Shown here piece after piece: positions 1-8,962 of a stretch of DNA of 64,000 nucleotides; within the stretch, counting starts at the first letter, position 1; each line of letters starts with the position of its first letter. A program made the translations under genes and the position numbers. Origin of the DNA: Aurantiacibacter sediminis (lineage in GTDB: Bacteria; Pseudomonadota; Alphaproteobacteria; Sphingomonadales; Sphingomonadaceae); NCBI RefSeq assembly GCF_016019885.1, contig NZ_JAEANY010000001.1, forward strand, positions 186,001-250,000, written 5' to 3'. The notes under the pieces are model-generated. The model did no database searches. It had not been told where the DNA came from and saw nothing but the letters and a program-made list of their open reading frames with translations.

Positions 1-197
1 TTGGCGGCGGCTTTATCCGGAAATTCGATAAGGACCGAGCGGGTGTAGTCCCAATCGCCTTCGAGGACTTCGGGCGCTTCGTCGACGCTCAGCAGCTTGC
101 CCTGGAACTTGGAGAAAACACGCATGAATGCGGCTTCATACCTGTCATAGCTCTCGCGATCATGAATGCGGAAACGGGCGATGATGTAGGCGGGCAT
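1..197 (-). CDS. DUF1330 family protein (partial, C-terminus outside window)
   Basis: The first 65 codons of a gene that leaves the window on the left. It starts MPAYIIARFRIHD and continues with an EVLEGDW(D)YTRSVLIEFP core, which is the typical N-terminus and central strand of DUF1330 proteins, small dimeric alpha-beta-barrel fold proteins of unknown role of about 95 residues. Its ATG shares one base with the TAA of the upstream isovaleryl-CoA dehydrogenase (TAATG), so the two are probably translationally coupled. A link to branched-chain acyl-CoA breakdown is suggested only by this position. Confidence 0.85.
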   Translation of the reverse strand, partial: MPAYIIARFRIHDRESYDRYEAAFMRVFSKFQGKLLSVDEAPEVLEGDWDYTRSVLIEFPDKAAA

Positions 198-1360
198 TAC
201 GCCGCCCCGATCAATTCCCGCCCGATCAGCATGCGCCGGATTTCATTCGTGCCCGCGCCGATATCTAGCAATTTCGCATCGCGCAGATAGCGCTCGACCG
301 GCCAGTCCGTTGTATAGCCCGCGCCGCCCAGCGCTTGGATCGCCTCGCCCGCCACGCGGAAGGCGTTTTCGCTGGAAAGCAGGATCGTGCCTGCCGCATC
401 GAAGCGTGTCGTCTTGCCATTGTCGCACGCCTTGGCGACGGCGTAGGTATAGGCGCGCGCCGATTGCAGCGCGACATACATGTCCGCGACCTTCGCCTGG
501 ATCAGCTGAAAATCGCCGATGCGCTTACCGAACTGGTTGCGCTCCCGGACGTAGGGGATGACGGTGTCGAGGCAGGCCTGCATGATGCCGAGCTGAACGC
601 CGGAAAGCACGACACGCTCATAGTCGAGGCCGCTCATCAGCACCTGCACGCCGCGGCCCACCTCGCCAAGCACGTTCTCTTCCGGAACATGGCAGTCTTC
701 GAACACCAACTCGCTGGTGGGCGAGCCTTTCATGCCGAGCTTTTCGATTTTCTGGCCCACAGAAAAACCAGCCATATCCTTCTCGATCAGGAAAGCAGTG
801 ATGCCCTTGGAGCCGCCCCCCGCATCGGTCTTGGCATAAACCACCAGCGTTTCGGCGTAATGGCCGTTGGTGATCCAGAATTTGGTGCCGTTGAGTAAAT
901 AGCCGCCCTGCACCGCGTCCGCCTTCAGCTTCATGCTGACCACGTCCGACCCGGCGGCAGGTTCGCTCATCGCCAATGATCCAACATGTTCGCCTGAGAT
1001 CAGGCCTGGAAGGTATTTCGCTTTCTGATCGGCTTTTCCCCACCGCGCGATCTGGTTGACACAGAGATTGGAATGCGCGCCGTAAGACAGGCCGACCGAC
1101 GCGCTCGCACGGCTGATTTCCTCGATGGCGATGGTGTGTTCGAGATAGCCGAGGCCCGTGCCGCCGTCGTCCTCGCTCACGGTCATGCCGTGCAGGCCAA
1201 GCTCGCCCATTTCGGGCCAAAGCTCTTCGGGGAACCGGTCCTGCGCATCGATTTCGGCGGCCATCGGCGCGATGCGTTCATCGGCAAAGCGGGCGACTGT
1301 TTCGCGAATCATCTGGGCTTCGTCTGTCAGGCCGAAATCGAAATCGGGAGTAGCACGCAT
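197..1360 (-). CDS. ivd: Isovaleryl-CoA dehydrogenase
   Basis: A 387-residue FAD-dependent acyl-CoA dehydrogenase that oxidises isovaleryl-CoA to 3-methylcrotonyl-CoA in leucine catabolism and passes electrons to ETF. Family signatures: AMSEPAAGSDV and WITNG for the FAD/substrate region, and the C-terminal IGAGTNEIRR. The IVD-type catalytic base is at E248 in the GLDYERVV segment, with LSYGAHSNLC near residue 95, both diagnostic of IVD rather than short- or medium-chain enzymes. An in-frame ATG ten codons upstream exists, but the start at 1360 has AAGGAA eight bases upstream and fits the family N-terminus. It is followed in a 1-bp overlap by a DUF1330 gene. Confidence 0.93.
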   Translation of the reverse strand: MRATPDFDFGLTDEAQMIRETVARFADERIAPMAAEIDAQDRFPEELWPEMGELGLHGMTVSEDDGGTGLGYLEHTIAIEEISRASASVGLSYGAHSNLCVNQIARWGKADQKAKYLPGLISGEHVGSLAMSEPAAGSDVVSMKLKADAVQGGYLLNGTKFWITNGHYAETLVVYAKTDAGGGSKGITAFLIEKDMAGFSVGQKIEKLGMKGSPTSELVFEDCHVPEENVLGEVGRGVQVLMSGLDYERVVLSGVQLGIMQACLDTVIPYVRERNQFGKRIGDFQLIQAKVADMYVALQSARAYTYAVAKACDNGKTTRFDAAGTILLSSENAFRVAGEAIQALGGAGYTTDWPVERYLRDAKLLDIGAGTNEIRRMLIGRELIGAA

Positions 1361-1492
1361 TCTCAGTTCCTTTATCTGTGCGCCGCCCATAGCAAGGGCA
1401 GTGGCAAAGGGAAACTGGTTGCAGGCGAAACTGCATCGCGCTGCAATTGCATTTTCGTAAAGGCACGCTAAGTCCGCTGCCAGGACAAGCTA

Positions 1493-3010
1493 TTGACTTT
1501 GAACGATACGCCCGACGACCGGCTGATGCCGGAACCCGATCCGCGATTCGTGGATGACGCTGCGCGTTTGGCTATCCTTGAAAGTTTCCAGCCCGATGCG
1601 CTGGAGGAAGACCCGGAACTGGCAGCGATTGTCCAGTTTGCCGCGCGACTTTGCAATGTGCCGATCGCGCAGGTCAGCCTGGTCGAAGAAACGCGGCAGC
1701 ATTTCCTCGCAGGCGAAGGGCTGGATGTTACATCCACGCCGCGGCGCTCTTCCTTCTGCAAGCATGCGATGAAGACGCCGGGCCTGATGGAAGTTCGCGA
1801 CGCGACGAAGGATGAGCGCTTCGCTGATAACGATCTAGTCACTGGCAAACCACACATTCGCTTTTACGGCGGGCAGCCGCTCATTTCAGATGAAGGCGCA
1901 CCGCTGGGTGCACTTTGCGTCATCGATACCGAGCCGCGGCCCGAAGGGTTGAGCGACTTGCAGCGCGAAGGCATGGCCGTTCTCGCCCAAGCGGTAATGC
2001 GTCGCCTCAATGCCCGCCGGGAAAGCCTTGCTGCGACCCGTGCGATTGCCGAGCGCGAAGGGCGGCTGAAGCGTATGATCGACGGCGTGCCGCAGATCGC
2101 CTGGTCCGCTGACGCCAACGGCAATTTCGACTATTTCAACTCACGCTGGCAGGAACGCATCGGCACCGAACCTCCCACGAATGCAGAGGCGTGGCGCTCC
2201 TACATTCATGCCGAGGATCAGGAAGAGGCCTTTAGCGGCTGGCACGAAGCCTTCGAACAAGGCGAGCAATACAGCACCGAATTCCGCATGAAGCAGAGCG
2301 ATGGCAGCTGGCGCTGGATGCTGGCGCTGGCCGTTCCGGTGACCGACGCGGACGATCATACGATGCGGTGGTTCGGCACAATCACCGATATCGACGAAGT
2401 TCAAAAGGCTTTGCATGAGCGGGACATGCTGGCGCGCGAGCTTTCGCACCGGATCAAGAATATTTTTGCCGTGGTGATCGGCCTTGCCTCGCTGAAAGTG
2501 AAGCGGACGCCTGAGCATGAGCCCTTCGCGCGTGAGCTGACGGAAGTGATGCGGGCGCTCAGCCGAGCGCATGAATTTGTGCGGCCTGAAAGCGGCGTGG
2601 TGCAGCAAAGCCTCACCGGGCTCTTGACTGCGCTGTTCCAACCCTATGCGTTCAGCGAGGATGAGCCGCGCGTCAGCATCACTGGCAGCGATGCGGAAAT
2701 CAGCCAGAAGGCAGCAACGCCGCTCGCGCTCGTGTTCCATGAGCTTGCCACCAATTCTGCCAAATACGGCGCGCTCAGCACCGATGATGGGCATGTGACG
2801 CTCGTTGTCGAAGATCGCGGCGATACGCTGGCGCTGACCTGGACCGAGATCGGCGGACCGAAAGTTTCGGCCAGCGGGAAAGAGGGTTTTGGCACGCGCC
2901 TGCTCGAAATGAGTGTCAGCGGACAGCTGGGCGGATCGATCGATCGCCAATACCATGAGGATGGATTGGTTGCTGCGCTGACCGTCTCAAAAAAGGCGAT
3001 CAGCCAGTAA
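1493..3010 (+). CDS. GAF-PAS HWE-family sensor histidine kinase
   Basis: A cytoplasmic sensor kinase of 505 residues with no membrane segment. Order: GAF domain (about 30-170), PAS domain (about 192-310), then an HWE-type kinase core with the phospho-acceptor H319 in LSHRIKN, an N-box HELATNSAKYGALS and a LTWTE segment carrying the W-x-E signature, ending with GFGTRLLEMSV. HWE kinases are common in alphaproteobacteria, often in light, redox or general stress signalling. The start is TTG at 1493 with AGGA about nine bases upstream; the next ATG (1526) would only trim eleven residues. No response regulator lies adjacent, so it is an orphan kinase here. The input signal cannot be read from the sequence. 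Confidence 0.9.
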   Translation: MTLNDTPDDRLMPEPDPRFVDDAARLAILESFQPDALEEDPELAAIVQFAARLCNVPIAQVSLVEETRQHFLAGEGLDVTSTPRRSSFCKHAMKTPGLMEVRDATKDERFADNDLVTGKPHIRFYGGQPLISDEGAPLGALCVIDTEPRPEGLSDLQREGMAVLAQAVMRRLNARRESLAATRAIAEREGRLKRMIDGVPQIAWSADANGNFDYFNSRWQERIGTEPPTNAEAWRSYIHAEDQEEAFSGWHEAFEQGEQYSTEFRMKQSDGSWRWMLALAVPVTDADDHTMRWFGTITDIDEVQKALHERDMLARELSHRIKNIFAVVIGLASLKVKRTPEHEPFARELTEVMRALSRAHEFVRPESGVVQQSLTGLLTALFQPYAFSEDEPRVSITGSDAEISQKAATPLALVFHELATNSAKYGALSTDDGHVTLVVEDRGDTLALTWTEIGGPKVSASGKEGFGTRLLEMSVSGQLGGSIDRQYHEDGLVAALTVSKKAISQ

Positions 3011-3011
3011 C

Positions 3012-4130
3012 TCAGCCGGTCATCGGGCGCTCCGCCTGATAATTCGGGAAGCCCGCGCCTTCAGGCCAATGCGGGGCAACAAGCCCCATCACCTTGAACA
3101 ATTCGCCCATCTGGTCTGCATCGATCAGGCGATCGCGTGCGCGCATCAGCGCCTCTCGGTGCTGCGGTGAATGTTGCGCCAGCGCTTCGGCACGCTCGCG
3201 AATGCCGAGAGCGCGCAGCCATTCACCCTGTGTCACCGTGCCCAGCACGCGCGCCTCGCGCGATCGCACCACCTGCTCCATCTGCGCAAAATCGACATGG
3301 GCGGAGATATCGACATCGCCCGGCGCCTCGAACACGCCGACGCTCTGATGACCGCTCACGGCCTGCACGGTCGAACCGCTGCGACCATGGCGATAGCCGT
3401 AATCGATAAAGAGCGCGGCACCTCTCTGATCGATTAGCCGCCCGGCGACTTCGAACATGATCGCAGCGGAGGCGGGGCTCGTTTCGATCACCGTTCCGGG
3501 CGGATCGTCACGGCGTGCTTCGGGCACAGCGCTGTCCATCGGCTGGCGACCGGGCACTTCCACGAACCGGTCGTCTTCACCCAGCCCGACCATGACTTCG
3601 CGCCAGCCTTCATCGGTCCTCACCACTTGGCGAACAGGTAGCGCGTCGAGGAACTCGTTCGCGACCAGCAGGATAGGGCCCTCGGTCGGGATGCTCGAGA
3701 GATCGTGATGATGAATGGCCCCCGGCACCGAAGCCAGCTGCGCATCACGCATCCGCCGCGAGGTTTCGACGAGATGGATGCGCGGCTCCAACCCGTATCG
3801 CGCCATCGCCCGCTGCGCATCGCGCGCCAGAGTGCCTTTGCCGGGGCCAAGCTCGACATAATGGACAGGCTCCGTGCGGCCCGAGCGAATCCACACGTCC
3901 GCCAGCCACAGTCCGATCAATTCGCCGAACATCTGGCTGACTTCGGGCGCAGTGATGAAATCGCCCCCGCCATAGCTGCTCGGCCCGCCGATGGCTTTCT
4001 TGTCCGCGTAATACCGCGCGTTCGATTCCGCCATGTAGTGCGCAAGGCTGATTGGCCCGGTGGATCTGATCAGCCGCCGGAACGTATCGCCAAGACTGCG
4101 CTTGGCATCCTCGTCACGCAGGTCGTTCAC
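3012..4130 (-). CDS. MidA/NDUFAF7-type SAM-dependent methyltransferase
   Basis: A 372-residue class I methyltransferase of the DUF185 family. The mitochondrial homologue NDUFAF7/MidA methylates an arginine of a complex I subunit, so a role in respiratory complex I assembly is likely but inferred. Seen: GGDFITAPEVSQMFGELIG in the N-terminal third, characteristic of the family, and the SAM-binding YVELGPGKGTLARD. The start is GTG at 4130, whose bases overlap the TGA of lgt (GTGA), giving translational coupling; the open frame upstream of that GTG is lgt sequence read in another frame and is not part of this gene. Confidence 0.9.
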   Translation of the reverse strand: MNDLRDEDAKRSLGDTFRRLIRSTGPISLAHYMAESNARYYADKKAIGGPSSYGGGDFITAPEVSQMFGELIGLWLADVWIRSGRTEPVHYVELGPGKGTLARDAQRAMARYGLEPRIHLVETSRRMRDAQLASVPGAIHHHDLSSIPTEGPILLVANEFLDALPVRQVVRTDEGWREVMVGLGEDDRFVEVPGRQPMDSAVPEARRDDPPGTVIETSPASAAIMFEVAGRLIDQRGAALFIDYGYRHGRSGSTVQAVSGHQSVGVFEAPGDVDISAHVDFAQMEQVVRSREARVLGTVTQGEWLRALGIRERAEALAQHSPQHREALMRARDRLIDADQMGELFKVMGLVAPHWPEGAGFPNYQAERPMTG

Positions 4131-5053
4131 GGCTGCTCCGTTGTGATTTCCGGCGGCGCGCCTTTGGGCTGCGCCGGCTTGGTGCGCGCAGTGCCCACAG
4201 GCTTGCGTGTAAGCGACCAGATGATCAGGCCAAGGCCGAGCAGGATGAGCGGAACGGTGAGCCACTGGCCCATGGACAGCCCGGTTCGCTCGGCAAATTC
4301 CGTAAGCTGCACATCCGGCTGACGGAAGAATTCGTTCACGAAGCGGGCGAGCGAAATGAGCACGGTGAAGACGCCCACCAGCAGCCCGGTCCGGAAACGC
4401 GCCTTGGTCAGCCAGAACAGTGCCAGCATCACGGTGAGGACAACAAAGCCCTCTCCGAAAGCTTGGTAAAGTTGGCTGGGATGGCGCGGCAGGCCAAGAG
4501 GATCGGTCGGGAAAATCATCGCGATCGGCGCATCGGGTCCGGCAACGCGGCCCCACAGCTCGCCATTAACGAAATTCGCCAGGCGGCCCAGCATCATGCC
4601 CATGCCGACATTGACCGCGATGTAATCGCACACGCGCAGGAACGGCAGTCCGCCCCGCCAGCTGACCCAGGCAATCGCAGCGACGACGCCGATCAGCCCG
4701 CCGTGGAAGCTCATTCCGCCATCCCATAGCCGCAGCACGCGCCAGCTGACGAAAGTGTCGGGCTCAAACGTGTACCACAGGCTCTGATCGTAGAAAGTCG
4801 CGTAGCCCAATCGACCACCAATGATCACGCCGAGCATGCAGTAAAAGAACAAGTCATCGACATGCACCTGCGCCATCGGTGCGCCGGGCTGCTTGATCAT
4901 CTTGCTGAGGTGCCAATAGGCGAACAACAGGCCGATCAGATAGGCGAGCGAATAGTACTTCAGCTCGAAAAAACCCAGATCGATGCCCGGGCGCAGGCCC
5001 AGCTCGCTCCAGTGAATGACATCGCCCGTGGCGCTCGCCAGCATGTCCAGCAT
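4127..5053 (-). CDS. lgt: Prolipoprotein diacylglyceryl transferase
   Basis: Transfers a diacylglyceryl group from phosphatidylglycerol to the lipobox cysteine of prolipoproteins in the inner membrane, the first step of lipoprotein maturation. A multi-span protein of 308 residues with the signature GRLANFVNGELWGR and the GGRLGYATFYD and HPSQLYQ segments expected of Lgt. An upstream in-frame ATG at 5077 is possible, but the ATG at 5053 has AAAGGG ten bases ahead and matches the family N-terminus. Several lipoproteins with clear lipoboxes are encoded elsewhere in this window and would be its substrates. It is the first gene of a two-gene unit with the MidA-like methyltransferase and is divergent from glnD. 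Confidence 0.95.
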   Translation of the reverse strand: MLDMLASATGDVIHWSELGLRPGIDLGFFELKYYSLAYLIGLLFAYWHLSKMIKQPGAPMAQVHVDDLFFYCMLGVIIGGRLGYATFYDQSLWYTFEPDTFVSWRVLRLWDGGMSFHGGLIGVVAAIAWVSWRGGLPFLRVCDYIAVNVGMGMMLGRLANFVNGELWGRVAGPDAPIAMIFPTDPLGLPRHPSQLYQAFGEGFVVLTVMLALFWLTKARFRTGLLVGVFTVLISLARFVNEFFRQPDVQLTEFAERTGLSMGQWLTVPLILLGLGLIIWSLTRKPVGTARTKPAQPKGAPPEITTEQP

Positions 5054-5201
5054 ATGTAATTCGCCCTTTGGCTGCATTGCGCCGATTTCGGCCCTGTGGG
5101 CTGCGCTTTGGCATAGAGCACGCGCAGGTTAAAGCCCCGCTAAACGCGCAAACACCAAACATCGCTTTGCAATGGCGGGTGGCAATGCGTATTTTGTATG
5201 A

Positions 5202-7970
5202 GTGAGCCTTCCCAAGATCCCCAAGCAACGCAAGATCATCGACCGGCGCGCGCTGGCAGCCGATGTCGCCTCTATCATCGAGGAGAAGGGCGCGCAGGCA
5301 GGGCGCCAGCAAGTGGTTCAGCGGCTGCGCGAGGCTTTGGAGGCAGGCCGTGCGGAGCTGGCGAAACGCCTGTCCAAGCGCCCCGGCACCGGCCATGTCC
5401 ATGCACATGGTCAGGCCTTCCTGATCGACCAGCTGATCCGCGTGATCCACGATCACGTCATCACCGATGTCTATCCGGTGGGCAATCGCTCCAGCGGCGA
5501 ACGCATCGCGCTGCTGGCTGTGGGGGGATACGGGCGCGGCGAAATGGCACCGTTTTCGGATGTCGACCTCGCCTTTATCACGCCGGACAAGCCGACCAGC
5601 TGGTGCGAGCAGGTGATCGAGGCGATCCTCTATTACCTGTGGGATCTCAACTTGCAGGTCGGCCATTCCAGTCGCTCTCTCGCCGAGTCCGCGCGCATGG
5701 CGAAAAGCGATCTCACCATCCGCACCGCTTTGCTGGAGGCACGCTTCCTGTGGGGCGATCAGGATGTCTACGATGCGGCGCGCGAGCAATTCTGGGGCGA
5801 TGTCGTACCCGGATCGCAAAGCACTTTCATTCAGGAAAAGCTCGAAGAGCGTAATGGGCGGCATAGACGGATGGGGGATTCGCGCTACGTCGTCGAACCC
5901 AATGTGAAAGACGGCAAGGGCGGCCTGCGCGACCTCCAGACGCTCTACTGGATCGGCAAATATGTTCACCGCGTCCACAGCGCGGCAGAGCTCGTCGACA
6001 AGGGGCTATTCACGCAGAAGGAATATCGCAGCTTCCGCCGGGCGGAGAGTTTCCTGCTCGCCGTGCGCGCGCATTTGCACACCATTGCCAAGCGCGGCGA
6101 GGACCGGCTGACCTTCGATCTGCAACGCGAAGTCGCCGACCGTATGAATTACGCCGACAGGCCGGGCAAGAGCGCGGTCGAGCGTTTCATGCAAATGTAT
6201 TTCCTGCAGGCGAAACATGTCGGCCACCTGACCGGCGTGTTCCTTTCCCAGCTTGAAGAACAGACTGCGGAGAAAAGCCGCTTTGCCGAATTGCTCACGG
6301 CGATGCGAAAAGGCCGCGCCAAGAAAGTGGACGGCTATCTCGTCCACGATGGCACGATTGCAGCGCCCAAGGATGACTGGTTTGCAGCCGACCCGGTGCG
6401 TTTGATCGAAGTCTTCGCCATCGCCGAGCGCGAAGGGCTGGAAGTCCATCCGCAAACAATCCGCATCGCTCGCCGCGATGCAGCGCTGATTACTGCCGAA
6501 ACGCGCAAGGATGAACGCGCCAACGCCCTGTTCATGGAAGTGCTGGCCGGGCGCAGTGACCCCGAAACCGTGCTGCGCTGGATGAATGAAGCGGGCGTCT
6601 TCGGCCGCTTCGTGCCCGATTTCGGCAAGGTCAACGCGCAGATGCAGTTCGACATGTACCACCACTACACGGTGGACGAACACACGATCCGCGCCATCGG
6701 CCTGCTGAGCGAGATTGAGCGCGGCAAGCTGCTGGAAGATCATCCGCTGGCGAGCGACCTGTTGCCCAAGCTGGTCAACCGGCGGGTGCTTTATGTCGCC
6801 ACGTTGCTGCACGATATCGCAAAGGGGCGCGGCGGCGATCATTCGGTGCTGGGCGCAGACGTTGCGAACAAGCTCTGTCCGCGGCTCGGCATGGATTCGA
6901 AGGAGACAGAGCTCGTCAGCTGGCTGGTCCGCTATCACCTCTGGATGAGCGCATTTGCCTTCAAGCGCGACCTGTCGGACCCCAAGACGATCACCGATTT
7001 CGTCACCGAAGTGCACTCGCTGGAGCGCCTGCGGCTGCTCACCATCCTGACCATCGTCGATATTCGCGCGGTGGGGCCGGGCGTGTGGAACAGCTGGAAA
7101 CGCCAGCTACTCGCCGATCTGTTCGAGGCGGCGCAGGAGCGCCTTCGCCTTGGCCACAAGACCCATGGCCGAGCAGAGCGCGTTGCAGCCAAGAAGGAGC
7201 GCGTCGCCGACATGCTCGGCGAACGGGCGCATCTGGTCGAGGATCTCTCAGATGCTTTCAACGACAGCTATTGGATTGCGGAGCCCGAAGATGTGATCGC
7301 GATCAACCTGCCGCATTATCAAGCGGCGAACGATATGAATCATTCGCTTTCCATCCACACCGAATATTACCCCTCGCTGGGCGCGACGCTGGTGACGGTG
7401 ATCGGGGACGATCACCCGGGCCTGTTTTATCGCATCGCCGGGGCGATTACGCTGGCTGGCGGCAATATCATCGATGCGCGCATTCACACGAACCGTGTGG
7501 GCAAGGCGGTCGATAATCTGCTGGTGCAGGATCCGATGGGCAAACCCTTCAGCGAAGCGCAGCAGCTTGGGCGGCTGAAGAAATCAATCAAGGATGCCTT
7601 GGCCGACCGCATCGATATGGTGCCGAGCCTTGCCAAGCGTCCACTCAAGCAAATGCGCGCCGAAAACTTTCGCATCGCGCCGCAAGTCGATTTCGATAAT
7701 GACGCGTCCAATCGCTTTACCGTGATCGAAGTGAATGCAACTGACCGCCCCGCGCTGCTGAACCGCCTGACCCGTGCCATGTTCGAACAGAGCCTGCTCA
7801 TCAATTCGGCGCATATCACTCATTATGGCGAGCGCGCGGTCGATGCCTTCTATGTGACCGACCTGTTAGGCACGAAGCTGGAATCGCCCGACCGGCTGGC
7901 CAAGGTCGAGCAGGCTCTGCTCGATGCGATTGCCGCCGGCGAGCCGGAGGCGGCAAGCAAAGCAGCGTGA
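5202..7970 (+). CDS. glnD: [Protein-PII] uridylyltransferase / uridylyl-removing enzyme
   Basis: The bifunctional nitrogen sensor that uridylylates PII proteins when glutamine is low and removes UMP when it is high. All four modules are visible in 922 residues: nucleotidyltransferase with GGYGRGEMAPFSDVDLAF (metal-binding D120 and D122), the linking UTase domain, an HD phosphohydrolase domain (LLHDIAKGRGGDHS, about 535-550), and two C-terminal ACT domains (starting about 729 and 838) that bind glutamine. The start is GTG at 5202; an ATG four bases earlier is in another frame. It is transcribed alone, divergently from lgt, and converges on the PilZ gene. Confidence 0.97.
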   Translation: MSLPKIPKQRKIIDRRALAADVASIIEEKGAQAGRQQVVQRLREALEAGRAELAKRLSKRPGTGHVHAHGQAFLIDQLIRVIHDHVITDVYPVGNRSSGERIALLAVGGYGRGEMAPFSDVDLAFITPDKPTSWCEQVIEAILYYLWDLNLQVGHSSRSLAESARMAKSDLTIRTALLEARFLWGDQDVYDAAREQFWGDVVPGSQSTFIQEKLEERNGRHRRMGDSRYVVEPNVKDGKGGLRDLQTLYWIGKYVHRVHSAAELVDKGLFTQKEYRSFRRAESFLLAVRAHLHTIAKRGEDRLTFDLQREVADRMNYADRPGKSAVERFMQMYFLQAKHVGHLTGVFLSQLEEQTAEKSRFAELLTAMRKGRAKKVDGYLVHDGTIAAPKDDWFAADPVRLIEVFAIAEREGLEVHPQTIRIARRDAALITAETRKDERANALFMEVLAGRSDPETVLRWMNEAGVFGRFVPDFGKVNAQMQFDMYHHYTVDEHTIRAIGLLSEIERGKLLEDHPLASDLLPKLVNRRVLYVATLLHDIAKGRGGDHSVLGADVANKLCPRLGMDSKETELVSWLVRYHLWMSAFAFKRDLSDPKTITDFVTEVHSLERLRLLTILTIVDIRAVGPGVWNSWKRQLLADLFEAAQERLRLGHKTHGRAERVAAKKERVADMLGERAHLVEDLSDAFNDSYWIAEPEDVIAINLPHYQAANDMNHSLSIHTEYYPSLGATLVTVIGDDHPGLFYRIAGAITLAGGNIIDARIHTNRVGKAVDNLLVQDPMGKPFSEAQQLGRLKKSIKDALADRIDMVPSLAKRPLKQMRAENFRIAPQVDFDNDASNRFTVIEVNATDRPALLNRLTRAMFEQSLLINSAHITHYGERAVDAFYVTDLLGTKLESPDRLAKVEQALLDAIAAGEPEAASKAA

Positions 7971-7977
7971 TCAGTCC

Positions 7978-8316
7978 TCAGCTGCGGATGAATTCCAGTA
8001 TGTGATTGAAGACATATTCGCTGAGCGGCGCGGTAAATTTGCATCCAGCCTTGTCGACTTCTGTCCAGCACACTTCCGCCTGCATCATCTGCAAGTTTGC
8101 CATTCTGACAAATATCGGCGTGCCGCGCGGCGGCATGTCGAGGATTTGCACCTGAAAACCGTTTGGCGTCAGATCCTTGATCTGCGTCTTACGCCATGCG
8201 CGAGAGCCGATTTTGATCTCGCATTCCAGATTGACTGACGCGCGACCTTTCCCACGGCGCTCCTCGGCCTCTTCCGCATTGAAGCGGTCAGCTGAATCGG
8301 TTGCTGGCTCTACCAT
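7978..8316 (-). CDS. PilZ-domain protein
   Basis: A 112-residue single-domain protein. The c-di-GMP signature is recognisable: an RxxxR motif (RGKGR) followed about 25 residues later by DLTPNG, a variant of D/NxSxxG with threonine for serine. PilZ proteins bind c-di-GMP and act as effectors for motility, adhesion or exopolysaccharide. Whether this one still binds the nucleotide is uncertain because of the variant second motif. It converges on glnD with seven bases between the stop codons. A diguanylate cyclase is encoded at 24.98 kb in the same window. Confidence 0.85.
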   Translation of the reverse strand: MVEPATDSADRFNAEEAEERRGKGRASVNLECEIKIGSRAWRKTQIKDLTPNGFQVQILDMPPRGTPIFVRMANLQMMQAEVCWTEVDKAGCKFTAPLSEYVFNHILEFIRS

Positions 8317-8427
8317 GGCGTAAACACTTTCCCTGAGGAGATCCGTTCGTAATCAGGGTGTGTATTGCAGTGCGGTTAACTTCAGGTGTTCACGACAATC
8401 AGGCTTTTCGCCTAGCTGGCTGGCAGT

Positions 8428-8904
8428 TTACCGTACCCGCGCCACGCGAAGATATCCTGAGCGTCCTTCGAAGCGGATTTCATAGGCACCGCTCCAATGA
8501 CGCGAGACCGTGCCGGTCCACCCTTCGCGCACGCGGTTGCGCAAAGTGGAGCCATCGATTTCGCGCCAGAGCTGGCCATTGTCCATCAGCAGCACCTGAT
8601 CGCGGCGTGAGCCCCGCAGGACTTCCTGCACGGTGACCGTCAGCGTCGCCTCTTCCTCTTCCTCGCGCTCGAAAACCGCATCCTCCTCGCGGAAGCCGAA
8701 TACCTCCTCGCGTCGCTCTTCCTCTGCTTCCTCACGTTCCGCAATCACGACCACCTGCTCGGCATAGGTGCGATCGAAACAGGCCAGCCGTTCGGCATCG
8801 TCGCTGATCGCTGCGCAATCGGCATAAGGATTGTCCTGCGCCTGCGCCGGGAGTGCAATTGCAAATAACGGAAAAGCGAGAAGATTGGCGTAGCGAAGGG
8901 TCAT
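8428..8904 (-). CDS. Secreted protein with Glu/Arg-rich segment, unknown function
   Basis: A 158-residue protein not recognised at family level. It begins with a clear Sec signal peptide (hydrophobic core LLAFPLFAIALP, cleavage probably after AQA), followed by a short segment with two cysteines (DCAAI, LACFDR) resembling the N-terminus of many small sphingomonad periplasmic proteins. A strongly charged Glu/Arg stretch (about 60-90) leads to a C-terminal half ending in a short beta-rich region (VQEVLRGSRRDQVLLMDNGQ) that looks like the extreme end of an RNA- or ligand-binding barrel. The start at 8904 was chosen because the longer frame upstream (GTG at 9039) runs antiparallel into the neighbouring gene and lacks a signal peptide. 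Confidence 0.75.
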   Translation of the reverse strand: MTLRYANLLAFPLFAIALPAQAQDNPYADCAAISDDAERLACFDRTYAEQVVVIAEREEAEEERREEVFGFREEDAVFEREEEEEATLTVTVQEVLRGSRRDQVLLMDNGQLWREIDGSTLRNRVREGWTGTVSRHWSGAYEIRFEGRSGYLRVARVR

Positions 8905-8962
8905 GCGAGGAATCCGTTCCGATAGATAATTCAGCATGTTCTGCGTCGCGGCTGGTCGCGCG

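Noticed and set aside
335-898. 187-codon plus-strand open frame
   Set aside because: Lies entirely antisense to isovaleryl-CoA dehydrogenase, which has clear family motifs; typical shadow frame of GC-rich DNA.
4131-4556. N-terminal extension of the MidA-like frame
   Set aside because: It covers lgt sequence in another frame, and the GTG at 4130 fits the family start and the GTGA overlap.
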